Source: Aliamphritea hakodatensis
GTDB lineage: Bacteria; Pseudomonadota; Gammaproteobacteria; Pseudomonadales; Balneatricaceae
Assembly (NCBI RefSeq): GCF_024347195.1
Contig: NZ_AP025281.1
Location: 3,720,001-3,784,000, forward strand
DNA length: 64,000 nucleotides
Reading direction: 5' to 3'
The notes below the pieces were generated by a model. It made no database searches. It was given only the letters and a program-made list of their open reading frames with translations, and was not told the origin of the DNA. Every line of letters begins with the position of its first letter. The first letter of the stretch is position 1. The position numbers were made by a program, and so were the translations under genes. Shown in pieces: positions 9,250-16,699 of this stretch.

Positions 9250-9292
9250 AGTGATACAATTAAAAACAAGGTTTAATTGTTAGTGATACAAT
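9250..9292. promoter_or_regulatory. Probable LysR operator in the aldehyde dehydrogenase/lysR intergenic region
   Basis: Two identical 11-mers AGTGATACAAT sit at 9250-9260 and 9282-9292, 32 bp apart, which is three helical turns. Between them is a perfect inverted repeat CAATTAAA (9257-9264) / TTTAATTG (9272-9279). LysR-type regulators commonly bind such dyads upstream of a divergently transcribed target, so this is the likely site for the regulator at 9354 acting on the gene at 9137. Confidence 0.7.
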
Positions 9293-9353
9293 CTTTAATG
9301 ATGATGTTTTTTTGAACTTGTATCCCCTTTGTAAAACGGCAGGCAATACGACG

Positions 9354-10295
9354 ATGAGCGAAATTAACAAGATTGATATCAAGCAGTTACGGATCATTCA
9401 GGGGCTGTTACAGGAAAGGAATCTGTCGCGGGTTGCCGCTCAGATGGGCCTGACCCAGCAAGCCATCAGCGAACAGCTGCGTAAATTGCGGATCATTTTT
9501 AACGACCACTTGTTCGTCAGAAGCAGTAGCGGTGTGGTCCCCACGTCACTGGCAGAAGAGATGGAAGACAAGATCAACACCATCCTCAATGAAGTGGAAG
9601 GTCTGTTTTCTGATAAGAACTTCAGTGCGGAAAAACTCAGCGGCACCTTCATCATCAGTGCCACCGATTATGCAATCAAAGCCGTGCTGCCCTCGCTCAC
9701 ATCCGCCATCCGCTCAGCGGCACCCAACCTGAAACTCATCATCCGGGACTTCGAATCAGACAACCTCTATAACCTGCTCGCATCATCTGAAATAGACCTG
9801 GCCCTGACATTCTCAGCCTTCGTACCCGACAAATGCCACTCGCTGTTACTGTTCCGGGAACAGCATATCTGCGTTGCATCCCGGCATTCACCGTTAATCG
9901 GTAAGCCACTGCAACTCAGTGATATTGCCAGCCAGCCGCAACTGATCGTCTCCCCTTCGCGGGCCAACCTGAAAGGCTCCCACGACAACTGGTTTGCCCA
10001 GCAGGGGCTCAAACGAAACATTGTTATGTCGGTGCCAAGCTTTGCGGCAGCAGCCGATATTATTGAACAGTCTGACACGGTTGCCTTTCTGCCCTCACGG
10101 CTGCTGCCTAATGATAAAGTGGCACCGCTGCAGCTAGACATTGCCCCGCCAAGCTTTGAAGTCATCGCCGCCTGGCACAGCCGCTCTAACCACAGCCCCG
10201 TGCATAAATGGATTATCGAATTACTGAAGAGCCAGGTCACACCGCATAATCAGCTGGATACAGACATCCCGCCAACTCAGCCGAATAGCGTATAA
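9354..10295 (+). CDS. LysR family transcriptional regulator
   Basis: A 313-residue LysR-type regulator. The N-terminal winged helix-turn-helix is clear ('LRIIQGLLQERNLSRVAAQM' then 'GLTQQAISEQLRKLR'), followed by a periplasmic-binding-like effector domain. The ATG at 9354 is preferred over an in-frame TTG at 9312, although its ribosome-binding site is weak. The last residues (after about 300) are a short polar extension. It is divergent from the aldehyde dehydrogenase at 9137 and shares the repeat region 9250-9292, so it is probably the local activator or repressor of the aldehyde/ene-reductase cluster. The effector is unknown. Confidence 0.88.
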   Translation: MSEINKIDIKQLRIIQGLLQERNLSRVAAQMGLTQQAISEQLRKLRIIFNDHLFVRSSSGVVPTSLAEEMEDKINTILNEVEGLFSDKNFSAEKLSGTFIISATDYAIKAVLPSLTSAIRSAAPNLKLIIRDFESDNLYNLLASSEIDLALTFSAFVPDKCHSLLLFREQHICVASRHSPLIGKPLQLSDIASQPQLIVSPSRANLKGSHDNWFAQQGLKRNIVMSVPSFAAAADIIEQSDTVAFLPSRLLPNDKVAPLQLDIAPPSFEVIAAWHSRSNHSPVHKWIIELLKSQVTPHNQLDTDIPPTQPNSV

Positions 10296-10312
10296 CCCAA
10301 AACGCGGGGGCG

Positions 10313-10348
10313 GAGAACAGGCAAGAAAAAGACCTGCTCTCTGGTTTT
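10313..10348 (+). terminator. Rho-independent terminator after the lysR gene
   Basis: A stem GAGAaCAGG / CCTGcTCTC with one mismatch and an A-rich loop, followed by a T-rich stretch (TGGTTTTATAATTT). It begins 18 bases after the lysR stop. Confidence 0.65.
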
Positions 10349-10542
10349 ATAATTTGTACGGGATGGGATCTGGCTGATGGCTAAGCCACGCCAGTTCAAA
10401 AAAGTGATCGGAACAGAAGCCACTGTAAAATGACGGCTCTGCCCGATGCAGACATAGCGACGAGTTACTCACAGGACAATCAGCCACAGAACTTTAAACA
10501 GTTTAGTGATGCTCTGCGCCAAAAAATCGTTCGATAACAGGC

Positions 10543-11034
10543 TTAAAAAGCAAGGTCTTCTACAATCTCCATATTTGGAATCTTCATTAACATTTCTGGA
10601 GCCATTATGATTTTAGATTCACGGTTGCCTCCACCGATAATGACTTGCTCACACTGCATGACACGGGAATCGATCCATACCGGAATGCTCTCTGGCAAGC
10701 CAAAAGGAGTAACTCCACCAAGCTCCATGCCCGTTAATTCCCGTGTTTGATCAGGACTTGCGAAAGATATACGCGAAACACCTAATTTTTTTCTGGCCGC
10801 TTTATTTACATCCAACCGGGTTGTCGCCAGAACCAGGCATGCCGCATACTTTTTTTCACCCTTTTTAGATGCAACCAATAATAGATTGGCAGATTCATTC
10901 ACTGAATATCCATAGTGTTCACAAAACACTTTAGTATCTGACAATTCAGATTTACATTTAATAATCTCACAATCAATTCCAAGGCTATCTAAGACCTTAT
11001 GCGTTTTTAAATCTGTAGAATTATTCAAAGCCAA
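10543..11034 (-). CDS. YbaK/EbsC family aminoacyl-tRNA deacylase
   Basis: A 163-residue protein of the YbaK/ProX/EbsC fold. Family landmarks are the lysine-containing strand 'TRLDVNKAARKKLGV', 'GMELGGVTPFGLP' and the late glycine motif 'IIGGGNRESKI'. Members hydrolyse mischarged aminoacyl-tRNA, for example Cys-tRNA(Pro) or Ala-tRNA(Pro), in trans. No ATG is available near the N-terminus. Translation must begin at TTG 11034, preceded at five bases by AAAGGA. It stands close behind the EamA transporter on the same strand. Confidence 0.8.
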   Translation of the reverse strand: MALNNSTDLKTHKVLDSLGIDCEIIKCKSELSDTKVFCEHYGYSVNESANLLLVASKKGEKKYAACLVLATTRLDVNKAARKKLGVSRISFASPDQTRELTGMELGGVTPFGLPESIPVWIDSRVMQCEQVIIGGGNRESKIIMAPEMLMKIPNMEIVEDLAF

Positions 11035-11116
11035 AGTATCCTTTAATTACGTTGAAGCGTTATATCGAAAACAGAAAAACATAGCGTTTTATCTTTTTAC
11101 TTTATACAAACCAGGA

Positions 11117-12046
11117 TTATTGCTGAAAAACTATTTTTAGACGTTCTTTAATTTTGTTATGGCTGCTTACCATAAAAATACCGACCATCACCATGATCGC
11201 GCCAAAAATAAACCCTTCCTCAAGTGGCTCATCCAGCAGCCAGACACTGAGCAGGACACCAAATAACGGCGTCATAAACGTAAAGACCCCTATCTGTGAA
11301 GCTGAATATCGACGTAGCAACCAAAACCATACGAGCAAGCTTCCAAACGTAACAACTACGCCCTGAAACGCCAGGTTAGAGACGACAGCGGTTGTGAGGG
11401 TATATTCAGTTTGCCCTGTCACAATTGCGGCAAAAAGCACAGCGATAAAACACACAACCAGTTGGTAGAAAAGAGTCTGGCTTGAAGAGGCTTTCGCAAG
11501 GCTAGAGCTACGGATCAATACGGTTGTCAGAGCCCATGAAATGGCCGCAAGCAAAGCCAGAATATCACCCCAAAACATGTTTGCCGCCGACGGCACAACT
11601 TCTTGAGAATCACGCCAGAGAAAAGCCACACTTAAGCCGATAAATGCAGTGATTATTCCTAACCACTGTAATGGTTTAAGGCGTTCAGAAGTAATTTTAA
11701 AATGTAAAATTAACGCTACAAATATTGGCGCACTGTAAAGAAAAACAATCATATGTGAAGCGGTTGTATGTCTAAGCCCCTCGCCAACAAAAAAGAACTC
11801 AAGTGCGAATAATACCCCAGCAATTAACCCCGGCTTCCAAGTATCACGGCTAATTAAATCATCCTTTCGGTAAACCATAACAACGGCCAGTAATAATGCC
11901 GCAATGCCTGACCTCAGAGCTATTTGCAAAACTGGCGACATATCTGTTGAAACAGCTTTTAGAAAAACTTGCTGTATTCCCCAGATTAAACTTATCAGAG
12001 TAACTAATCCAATCGCTACCCCATCAATATCTTTGCGTGAATCCAT
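11117..12046 (-). CDS. EamA/DMT family transporter
   Basis: A 309-residue membrane protein with ten hydrophobic segments arranged as two EamA repeats: 'LISLIWGIQQVFLK' opens the first repeat and 'WGDILALLAAISWALTTVLIR' opens the second. Drug/metabolite transporters of this family usually export amino acids or metabolites across the inner membrane; the substrate is unknown. AAAGAG lies six bases before the ATG. It is divergent from the AraC-type regulator at 12259, which probably controls it. The YbaK-like gene follows on the same strand. Confidence 0.88.
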   Translation of the reverse strand: MDSRKDIDGVAIGLVTLISLIWGIQQVFLKAVSTDMSPVLQIALRSGIAALLLAVVMVYRKDDLISRDTWKPGLIAGVLFALEFFFVGEGLRHTTASHMIVFLYSAPIFVALILHFKITSERLKPLQWLGIITAFIGLSVAFLWRDSQEVVPSAANMFWGDILALLAAISWALTTVLIRSSSLAKASSSQTLFYQLVVCFIAVLFAAIVTGQTEYTLTTAVVSNLAFQGVVVTFGSLLVWFWLLRRYSASQIGVFTFMTPLFGVLLSVWLLDEPLEEGFIFGAIMVMVGIFMVSSHNKIKERLKIVFQQ

Positions 12047-12258
12047 AACGTACTCTTTAATTTAACGAGACACTTATAGCCCTTTAATCAAAAACTATGA
12101 GTGTGAAGAAACAGAAATATCTCAATTTCAGAAAGGATACAGCCAATTATTTATAGGCTTTCCTTCAGAGGCTAAGATATATTTCATATAAGAATACGTT
12201 GTCTATAACTATACATATAGCTAGAATCAGACAAGATATAGTTAGGATCTGCCAGATA

Positions 12259-13050
12259 ATGCCAAAAAAGCCTTTTACCCATACCCCGATCAAGCTGGAA
12301 GCGCTACCGAACTCAATTTACTATCAGTTACGTTCATTGCCTGAACATACGATCTACCCTGCACATGAGCATCCCTGGGGAGAGTTTGTTTTTTCATTTA
12401 GCGGCGTCTTAGAGATGCAAGCAGAAGGCAAAGAATTTCGTATACCGCCGAGTTTTGGTTTATGGCACCCTCCTGGTTCTGAACATCATGGTGGAAATCG
12501 TCACGCCTCCATTCATTGTTCTCTTTACATCGATCAAGCACTCGCTACCGAACGTGGTATGCCCGATAAAACCTGTGCTTTATTGGTTAACCCAATGCTT
12601 AAAGCAATATTGAACCACCTTCGGCTAAATCCACCGCAGATTCCCTATACAAAGGAAGAAAATAAACTATTAGACGTCGTACTGGATCAACTGGTTGTTA
12701 CCCCGATTGCGGGTAGCTACCTCCCTGACTCCAAGGACCCTTTGCTCGCAAAAGTGTTAGCCTATCTAAAGGAAAACCCCGGCAGTAACCGTCCTCTGTC
12801 AGAGTTAGCTGAACTGTTCGGAGCCTCAGAGCGAACCTTAGCCCGCAAAGCACAAAAAGATTTAGGTATAGCTATAAGTGAATGGCGCCAACGCATGAAA
12901 GTAATGCATTCCCTTCCCATGCTACAAGAAGGCCATAGCGTAGAAAGTATTGCTCTGGAGCTGGGGTATAGCTCTGCGTCTGCTTTTATCGCTATGTTCC
13001 GACGCTTACTTGATACAACACCAGATGAATATCGGAAAAGCCAAAGTTAA
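12259..13050 (+). CDS. AraC family transcriptional regulator
   Basis: A 263-residue regulator with an N-terminal cupin sensor ('PAHEHPWGEFVFSFSGVLEMQ' region, with His residues typical of AraC_binding) and two C-terminal helix-turn-helices ('RPLSELAELFGASERTLARK' and 'SVESIALELGYSSASAFIAM'). The family signature 'FRRLLDTTPDEYR' closes it. I choose ATG 12259 over the in-frame TTG at 12199, since the cupin domain begins soon after it. It is divergent from the EamA transporter (12046), the usual arrangement for an exporter and its regulator. The inducer cannot be inferred. Confidence 0.88.
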   Translation: MPKKPFTHTPIKLEALPNSIYYQLRSLPEHTIYPAHEHPWGEFVFSFSGVLEMQAEGKEFRIPPSFGLWHPPGSEHHGGNRHASIHCSLYIDQALATERGMPDKTCALLVNPMLKAILNHLRLNPPQIPYTKEENKLLDVVLDQLVVTPIAGSYLPDSKDPLLAKVLAYLKENPGSNRPLSELAELFGASERTLARKAQKDLGIAISEWRQRMKVMHSLPMLQEGHSVESIALELGYSSASAFIAMFRRLLDTTPDEYRKSQS

Positions 13051-13475
13051 ATAGCGGATCTATTACATGCCTGTTTCTGGCACTTAATTTTCACCATAAG
13101 CAATGTCCACTTTGTGCCAGAATCAACTATCGGTAGCCACGCTATGATTAGGTTCCTGACGACCCAACGCAGGCACCTGTCTCGCCCCCGAACGTTGGCC
13201 GAATAATGAATATTACGCAACAGAGACCTTAATAGAGTGTTCACCTGAGCTGGCAGAGACGTAAACAGTTAGCACCATACGATCACTGCCCAGGCATTAT
13301 GCAGGTTCCAACCGCTTATCAGGTAATGCAGAAGTTGCTGATTTTCAGGAAAGATGAGAGCAGAATAACGATCTTACGGATACAGATGCGGGCCAGGTTT
13401 CTCCTTTTATCGGCCTTGCTCAATTGGCATAAAACAAAACCTGCCCTCGTCAGCGACTCAGACTCAGAAAGTTCT
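13051..13475. other. Gene-poor spacer with one repeat copy
   Basis: No frame here has a ribosome-binding site and a plausible protein. The only structured element is the first copy of the degenerate hairpin repeat at 13389-13453. Confidence 0.55.
13389..13453. repeat. Degenerate hairpin-forming repeat, copy A
   Basis: About 65 bp, related to copies at 14115-14178 and 14227-14292. They share the layout CGGGCCAgGTTT, then TTTTnnnGGYCTT, a CAATTGG-type centre, ACAA and CC. The outer arms GGGCcAGGTTT and AAACCTGCCC pair with each other, so the unit is an imperfect palindrome able to fold as RNA or single-stranded DNA. Confidence 0.6.
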
Positions 13476-13862
13476 TTAAACCCTGAGCAAATAAAACCCG
13501 CCCCAGATATACACCAACGCCAGCGCTAACAAACGAAAATCCGGCTTAGACGAAGCAGAATCAGGCGCTTTCTGCTCCGGCTTTAACAACCATTCAGCAC
13601 CGTTACGCCAACCGTGCTTACCCAGCATCAGATCAAAAACCTGCTTACATCCCATGTATAACGGCAACGGCGAAACATACACGTGAAAAGTAAGATCACT
13701 CTGAGTGAACACCGTGTACGCAAATATCACCAAAAACAATCCAGCAGTGCTGAGAATCCCCACAAGAGCAGCCACTTTCACCGGATCGGCCTGACCACTG
13801 CTCACCGTAAGAAACAGCTCAACCAGCCACAGACGAATACGATTTATCATACTGTAAGGCAT
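13476..13862 (-). CDS. Hypothetical small membrane protein
   Basis: A 128-residue protein with three hydrophobic stretches: about 30-52 ('VAALVGILSTAGLFLVIFAY'), a shorter one near 60-70 and a C-terminal one ('FRLLALALVYIWGGFYLL'). A charged loop lies before the last segment. The composition looks like a genuine inner-membrane protein, but the ribosome-binding site is weak and I know no family. It lies between copies of the hairpin repeat in gene-poor DNA, so it could be a remnant of an older insertion. Confidence 0.5.
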   Translation of the reverse strand: MPYSMINRIRLWLVELFLTVSSGQADPVKVAALVGILSTAGLFLVIFAYTVFTQSDLTFHVYVSPLPLYMGCKQVFDLMLGKHGWRNGAEWLLKPEQKAPDSASSKPDFRLLALALVYIWGGFYLLRV

Positions 13863-14114
13863 CCGGGCAGATGGTTATTCAGTGTTTTTTCACTGGAGAC
13901 AGAAGAAAGGAGAAGCATTCAGAAGCCTTAGAAACTGGAGAGAAAAAAAGAGATTTTACCTATCAATAGACAGAATGGCTGCAGTTATGAAGAAGCAATT
14001 TTAAAACTTCAAGATTCACACCCCTTGCCAAGCAGCTCACCACAGCGGCTGCTCAGAAGCCTTCGCCCTCACCGCATTCAAAGCCTCACATACACGGCAC
14101 ATTTCTAAAGGATC

Positions 14115-14178
14115 CGGGCCAAGTTTTTCATTTTGCTGGTCTTACTAAATTGGCAATAAACAAGGCCTGATCCCGTCA
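14115..14178. repeat. Degenerate hairpin-forming repeat, copy B
   Basis: It matches copy C over about 65 bp (TTTTCATTTTGnTGGTCTTACTAAA core). Similarity extends about 27 bases upstream (CACGGCACATTTCTA versus CACGACACATCTCTA). The inner arms GGTCTT / AAGGCC pair with one G-U, where copy C has GGTCTT / AAGACC, which is consistent with a conserved stem. Confidence 0.65.
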
Positions 14179-14226
14179 CCTATGACCCCGTCACCTAATG
14201 CATGCACGACACATCTCTAGCAGTTA

Positions 14227-14292
14227 CTGGGTCAGATCTTTCATTTTGATGGTCTTACTAAACTGGCCAAAAACAAGACCAGCCCCCGTGAG
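14227..14292. repeat. Degenerate hairpin-forming repeat, copy C
   Basis: The third copy, 112 bp after copy B. Its inner arms GGTCTT and AAGACC are perfectly complementary around an 18-base loop. The outer arms are more eroded than in copy A. Confidence 0.65.
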
Positions 14293-14443
14293 TACATAAA
14301 GATGGTATCTCTTGAATATAGCAGGCTGAGTGGCAAAGCGACTTAGGGCAGAACTTATCTTTTAGAAGTTCTCTTTAGTTATAATGACATAAAGGTACAA
14401 GACAAAACCTTCCCTCATTACTCTGCTCCCCCTACTAAAAAAA

Positions 14444-14782
14444 CTATTCAGCTGTACTATTAAACGTTTGCTCTTCTAGCTTTTCACTTAACAATGCACC
14501 TAACTCACCGGTTAGCTCGTTTCCTTCTGCGTCCAAGAGCTTATATCGTGTCAGGCTTTTTCCTAGAGATGTGCTCCCTTCAATTCCACAAATTAACGAA
14601 TGCGTTGCTTCGCTAACTGCCAACTGGATTAGATCTAACACTTTTTCTCGCTGCTCAAAACTAAGTCCTATTCTGTCCAACTCAAAACCAAGATATGTAG
14701 GACCTTCTGCTCCCTTGCTATAAAGGGACACTAGGGACTCCATTGAATCGGCTACGTTCTCTATAAAATCTTTTGCTGACAT
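14444..14782 (-). CDS. Hypothetical protein, distal gene of the defence island
   Basis: A 112-residue acidic soluble protein that I do not recognise. It is predicted mostly helical at the N-terminus ('AKDFIENVADSMESLVSLYS'), has a Gly-rich middle ('GIEGSTSLGKSLTRY') and a helical acidic tail. AAGAGA lies before the ATG at 14782. It follows the small membrane protein at 14816 by 33 bases on the same strand, so the two are probably co-transcribed. AT-rich codon use matches the HNH/ATPase genes upstream and not the surrounding chromosome. An accessory defence or immunity role is only a guess from position. Confidence 0.65.
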   Translation of the reverse strand: MSAKDFIENVADSMESLVSLYSKGAEGPTYLGFELDRIGLSFEQREKVLDLIQLAVSEATHSLICGIEGSTSLGKSLTRYKLLDAEGNELTGELGALLSEKLEEQTFNSTAE

Positions 14783-14815
14783 ATAATCTCTTATCTATCC
14801 TTCGTATCGTCCTGC

Positions 14816-15166
14816 TTATTTATTGCTTGTAGCTTTACCAGCTCCCAAGCCACCAAAAAATGCCAATAAAGCAATAACCATCTTTTCAGCCATTGATTCA
14901 TTACCCTGACTGACAGCATAAGCTGCTAGTAAAAGCACAAAAAACGCCACTCCAAAAAGAGCTAAGATTGCTTTATTTGCAACACCGGCAATAATTCCAG
15001 CTCGTTTAGTTGCTTCTTGCTCCGAAACTTCCTGAGCTTTGGCAAATGGAGTTACGACTCCCTGAAGCAAAGCAGTGATAGCTTCTAATTCAGAAGCAGA
15101 CTGTTCTTTCGTGATTACCTCACCCTGCTTCGCTTCAACTTCATTTAGTTCTGTATTTTCACTCAC
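14816..15166 (-). CDS. Hypothetical small membrane protein, defence island
   Basis: A 116-residue protein starting at GTG 15166, with AAGGA seven bases upstream. The first 60 residues are polar, Glu-rich and probably helical. Two hydrophobic segments follow ('ILALFGVAFFVLLLAAYAV' and 'MVIALLAFFGGLGAG'), giving a hairpin membrane anchor at the C-terminus. I recognise no family. It forms a pair with the 112-residue protein downstream, and lies 213 bases after the HNH nuclease. It may have its own promoter. Confidence 0.65.
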   Translation of the reverse strand: MSENTELNEVEAKQGEVITKEQSASELEAITALLQGVVTPFAKAQEVSEQEATKRAGIIAGVANKAILALFGVAFFVLLLAAYAVSQGNESMAEKMVIALLAFFGGLGAGKATSNK

Positions 15167-15379
15167 ATTAAATCCTTATAATTTCCTTGAGTTTTGAATC
15201 TTCTTGTTTCAAAGAAAAACTATCCAACTAGACAAATATATTTTATAGAACTTTTACACTTACTTAAATCCAAATTTCTGAAGTCAGGATAACAATTTTA
15301 ACCAGTGCTCTACCTACCCTCACATGGCCCCATTTACATGAGTCAATTTATCAATCCCCTTCTGACAGTTTATCTACAA

Positions 15380-16699
15380 CTAGGCTTTCCAACTATCAGC
15401 AATGCCAGCAATTAAATCATTTTTTAGTTTGCCTAAAGGCTCATCACCTGGCCTATCAATAACTAATACTTCCATGAATTTTTTTTGTAAACTAGCACTA
15501 TCCTCATCACCAACCAAAGCCGCTATAGATTCAATAGCCTTTACAGGATATCGCTTAACCATATTTAAAATTCTTTCAACTTCTTTATAATGATTAGAAT
15601 AATATCCAATTAAGTATTCTTGTTCATTACTTGTACGTGCAAGCTTATAGGTCTTAAGAGATTCTGCTAGTCTATTATTATCTAAGCATTCTTTTGTAAG
15701 GGTTAATTTGTCATTTAATGTCGCTGTATTATTCAATAAAAAGTTTGTTATATCACCTTCAGAAACAGTTTTAAAAACAACACTATCGCTTACATCATCT
15801 CCCATGATGTTTGGATGCAGGTGCGAAAACATAAATACACCAGCCCTCCCCTCTAACACAGAAGTATCAGATTTTGCATGGTTACAAGTATGACAAACAG
15901 GAATAAGGTTATAAAGAGAAACTGCAAAAAATGGAAATACTGATTTTGGAAGAAAATGATCTAGCTCTGGTCGTCCCTTGCCGAGCTCATTATCTTCGAT
16001 AGAGTGAGTAAACCCTCTATTACAATAAGGACAGACAGTATTAACAATAGATTTAACTAGACCATAAGCGCCCCATCCAGTATAGTTAGATATAAATTTT
16101 GAATAATCAAAAATATTTTTACAATTATCAATAAAATCCTTATATGTTTTAAAAACCCCAAATACAGAAAGTAGAATCTTAATACTTCCATTAGGATTAA
16201 ATATATTTTTAATTTTTGTACTTAGGTACTTACCATTTTGACTAGCTGCGAGCGTTTCAATTTCATCCTGAATACCAAGCTGAGCCAAGTAGGATCTCAA
16301 TTCTAAATCCACCGTTTTAGAAGATTGCTTCCCTAATAGTTTTTTAATCTCGCTAAACTCTAAGGTATTTGGCCATTGAAAAGACAGCCGAAAGTCAGTT
16401 AACACCCCAGCTCTTACAACAGGCTCAAAACCAGGAAAGTCTGTGCGAGTAAGTATTTCAAAAATTAGAGGATAATGCTGAATCGAACTTTTTAATACCT
16501 GGTAATAGCTATTAACGATATCTAGCTGTTCAGCCGGCGAACATAAAAAAATTTTTTCACCAATCCCGTGCAACCAACTCAGGTAAGGATTGACAGGTGA
16601 TGGGAGGCTCTGACTAAAAAAGTTAATATTATCCTTGCACCAAGTAGCATGTAGATTTTCAGTTTCAGGTCTATCCAGATAATGTAAACTAAACATCAT
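15380..16699 (-). CDS. HNH endonuclease, Septu PtuB-like
   Basis: A 439-residue protein with an HNH nuclease core. CPYC is at 223-226, the catalytic 'ELDHFLPKS' has D247-H248, then 'SLYNLIPVCHTCNHAKSD' follows with N264 and a second zinc pair C269/C272 and H274. This layout (zinc-knuckle HNH beside an SMC-like ATPase) is that of PtuB in Septu anti-phage systems. The protein is longer than usual because of an about 220-residue N-terminal region without recognisable motifs. The first ATG overlaps the end of the ATPase gene by 11 bases, with AGGG six bases upstream, so translation is coupled. The likely role is cleavage of nucleic acid once the ATPase senses infection. No reverse transcriptase is nearby, so it is not a retron. 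Confidence 0.75.
   Translation of the reverse strand: MMFSLHYLDRPETENLHATWCKDNINFFSQSLPSPVNPYLSWLHGIGEKIFLCSPAEQLDIVNSYYQVLKSSIQHYPLIFEILTRTDFPGFEPVVRAGVLTDFRLSFQWPNTLEFSEIKKLLGKQSSKTVDLELRSYLAQLGIQDEIETLAASQNGKYLSTKIKNIFNPNGSIKILLSVFGVFKTYKDFIDNCKNIFDYSKFISNYTGWGAYGLVKSIVNTVCPYCNRGFTHSIEDNELGKGRPELDHFLPKSVFPFFAVSLYNLIPVCHTCNHAKSDTSVLEGRAGVFMFSHLHPNIMGDDVSDSVVFKTVSEGDITNFLLNNTATLNDKLTLTKECLDNNRLAESLKTYKLARTSNEQEYLIGYYSNHYKEVERILNMVKRYPVKAIESIAALVGDEDSASLQKKFMEVLVIDRPGDEPLGKLKNDLIAGIADSWKA

Larger units (their letters stand above)
13863..14443. other. Gene-poor spacer with two repeat copies
   Basis: About 580 bases with no supportable gene. It contains two tandem copies of the degenerate hairpin repeat, spaced 112 bp, and a short direct repeat CCCGTCACCTA between them. 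This is the edge of the AT-rich defence island. Confidence 0.55.

Noticed and set aside
13047..13244. 65-codon minus-strand frame after the AraC gene
   Set aside because: No ribosome-binding site or family features, and it overlaps the AraC stop.
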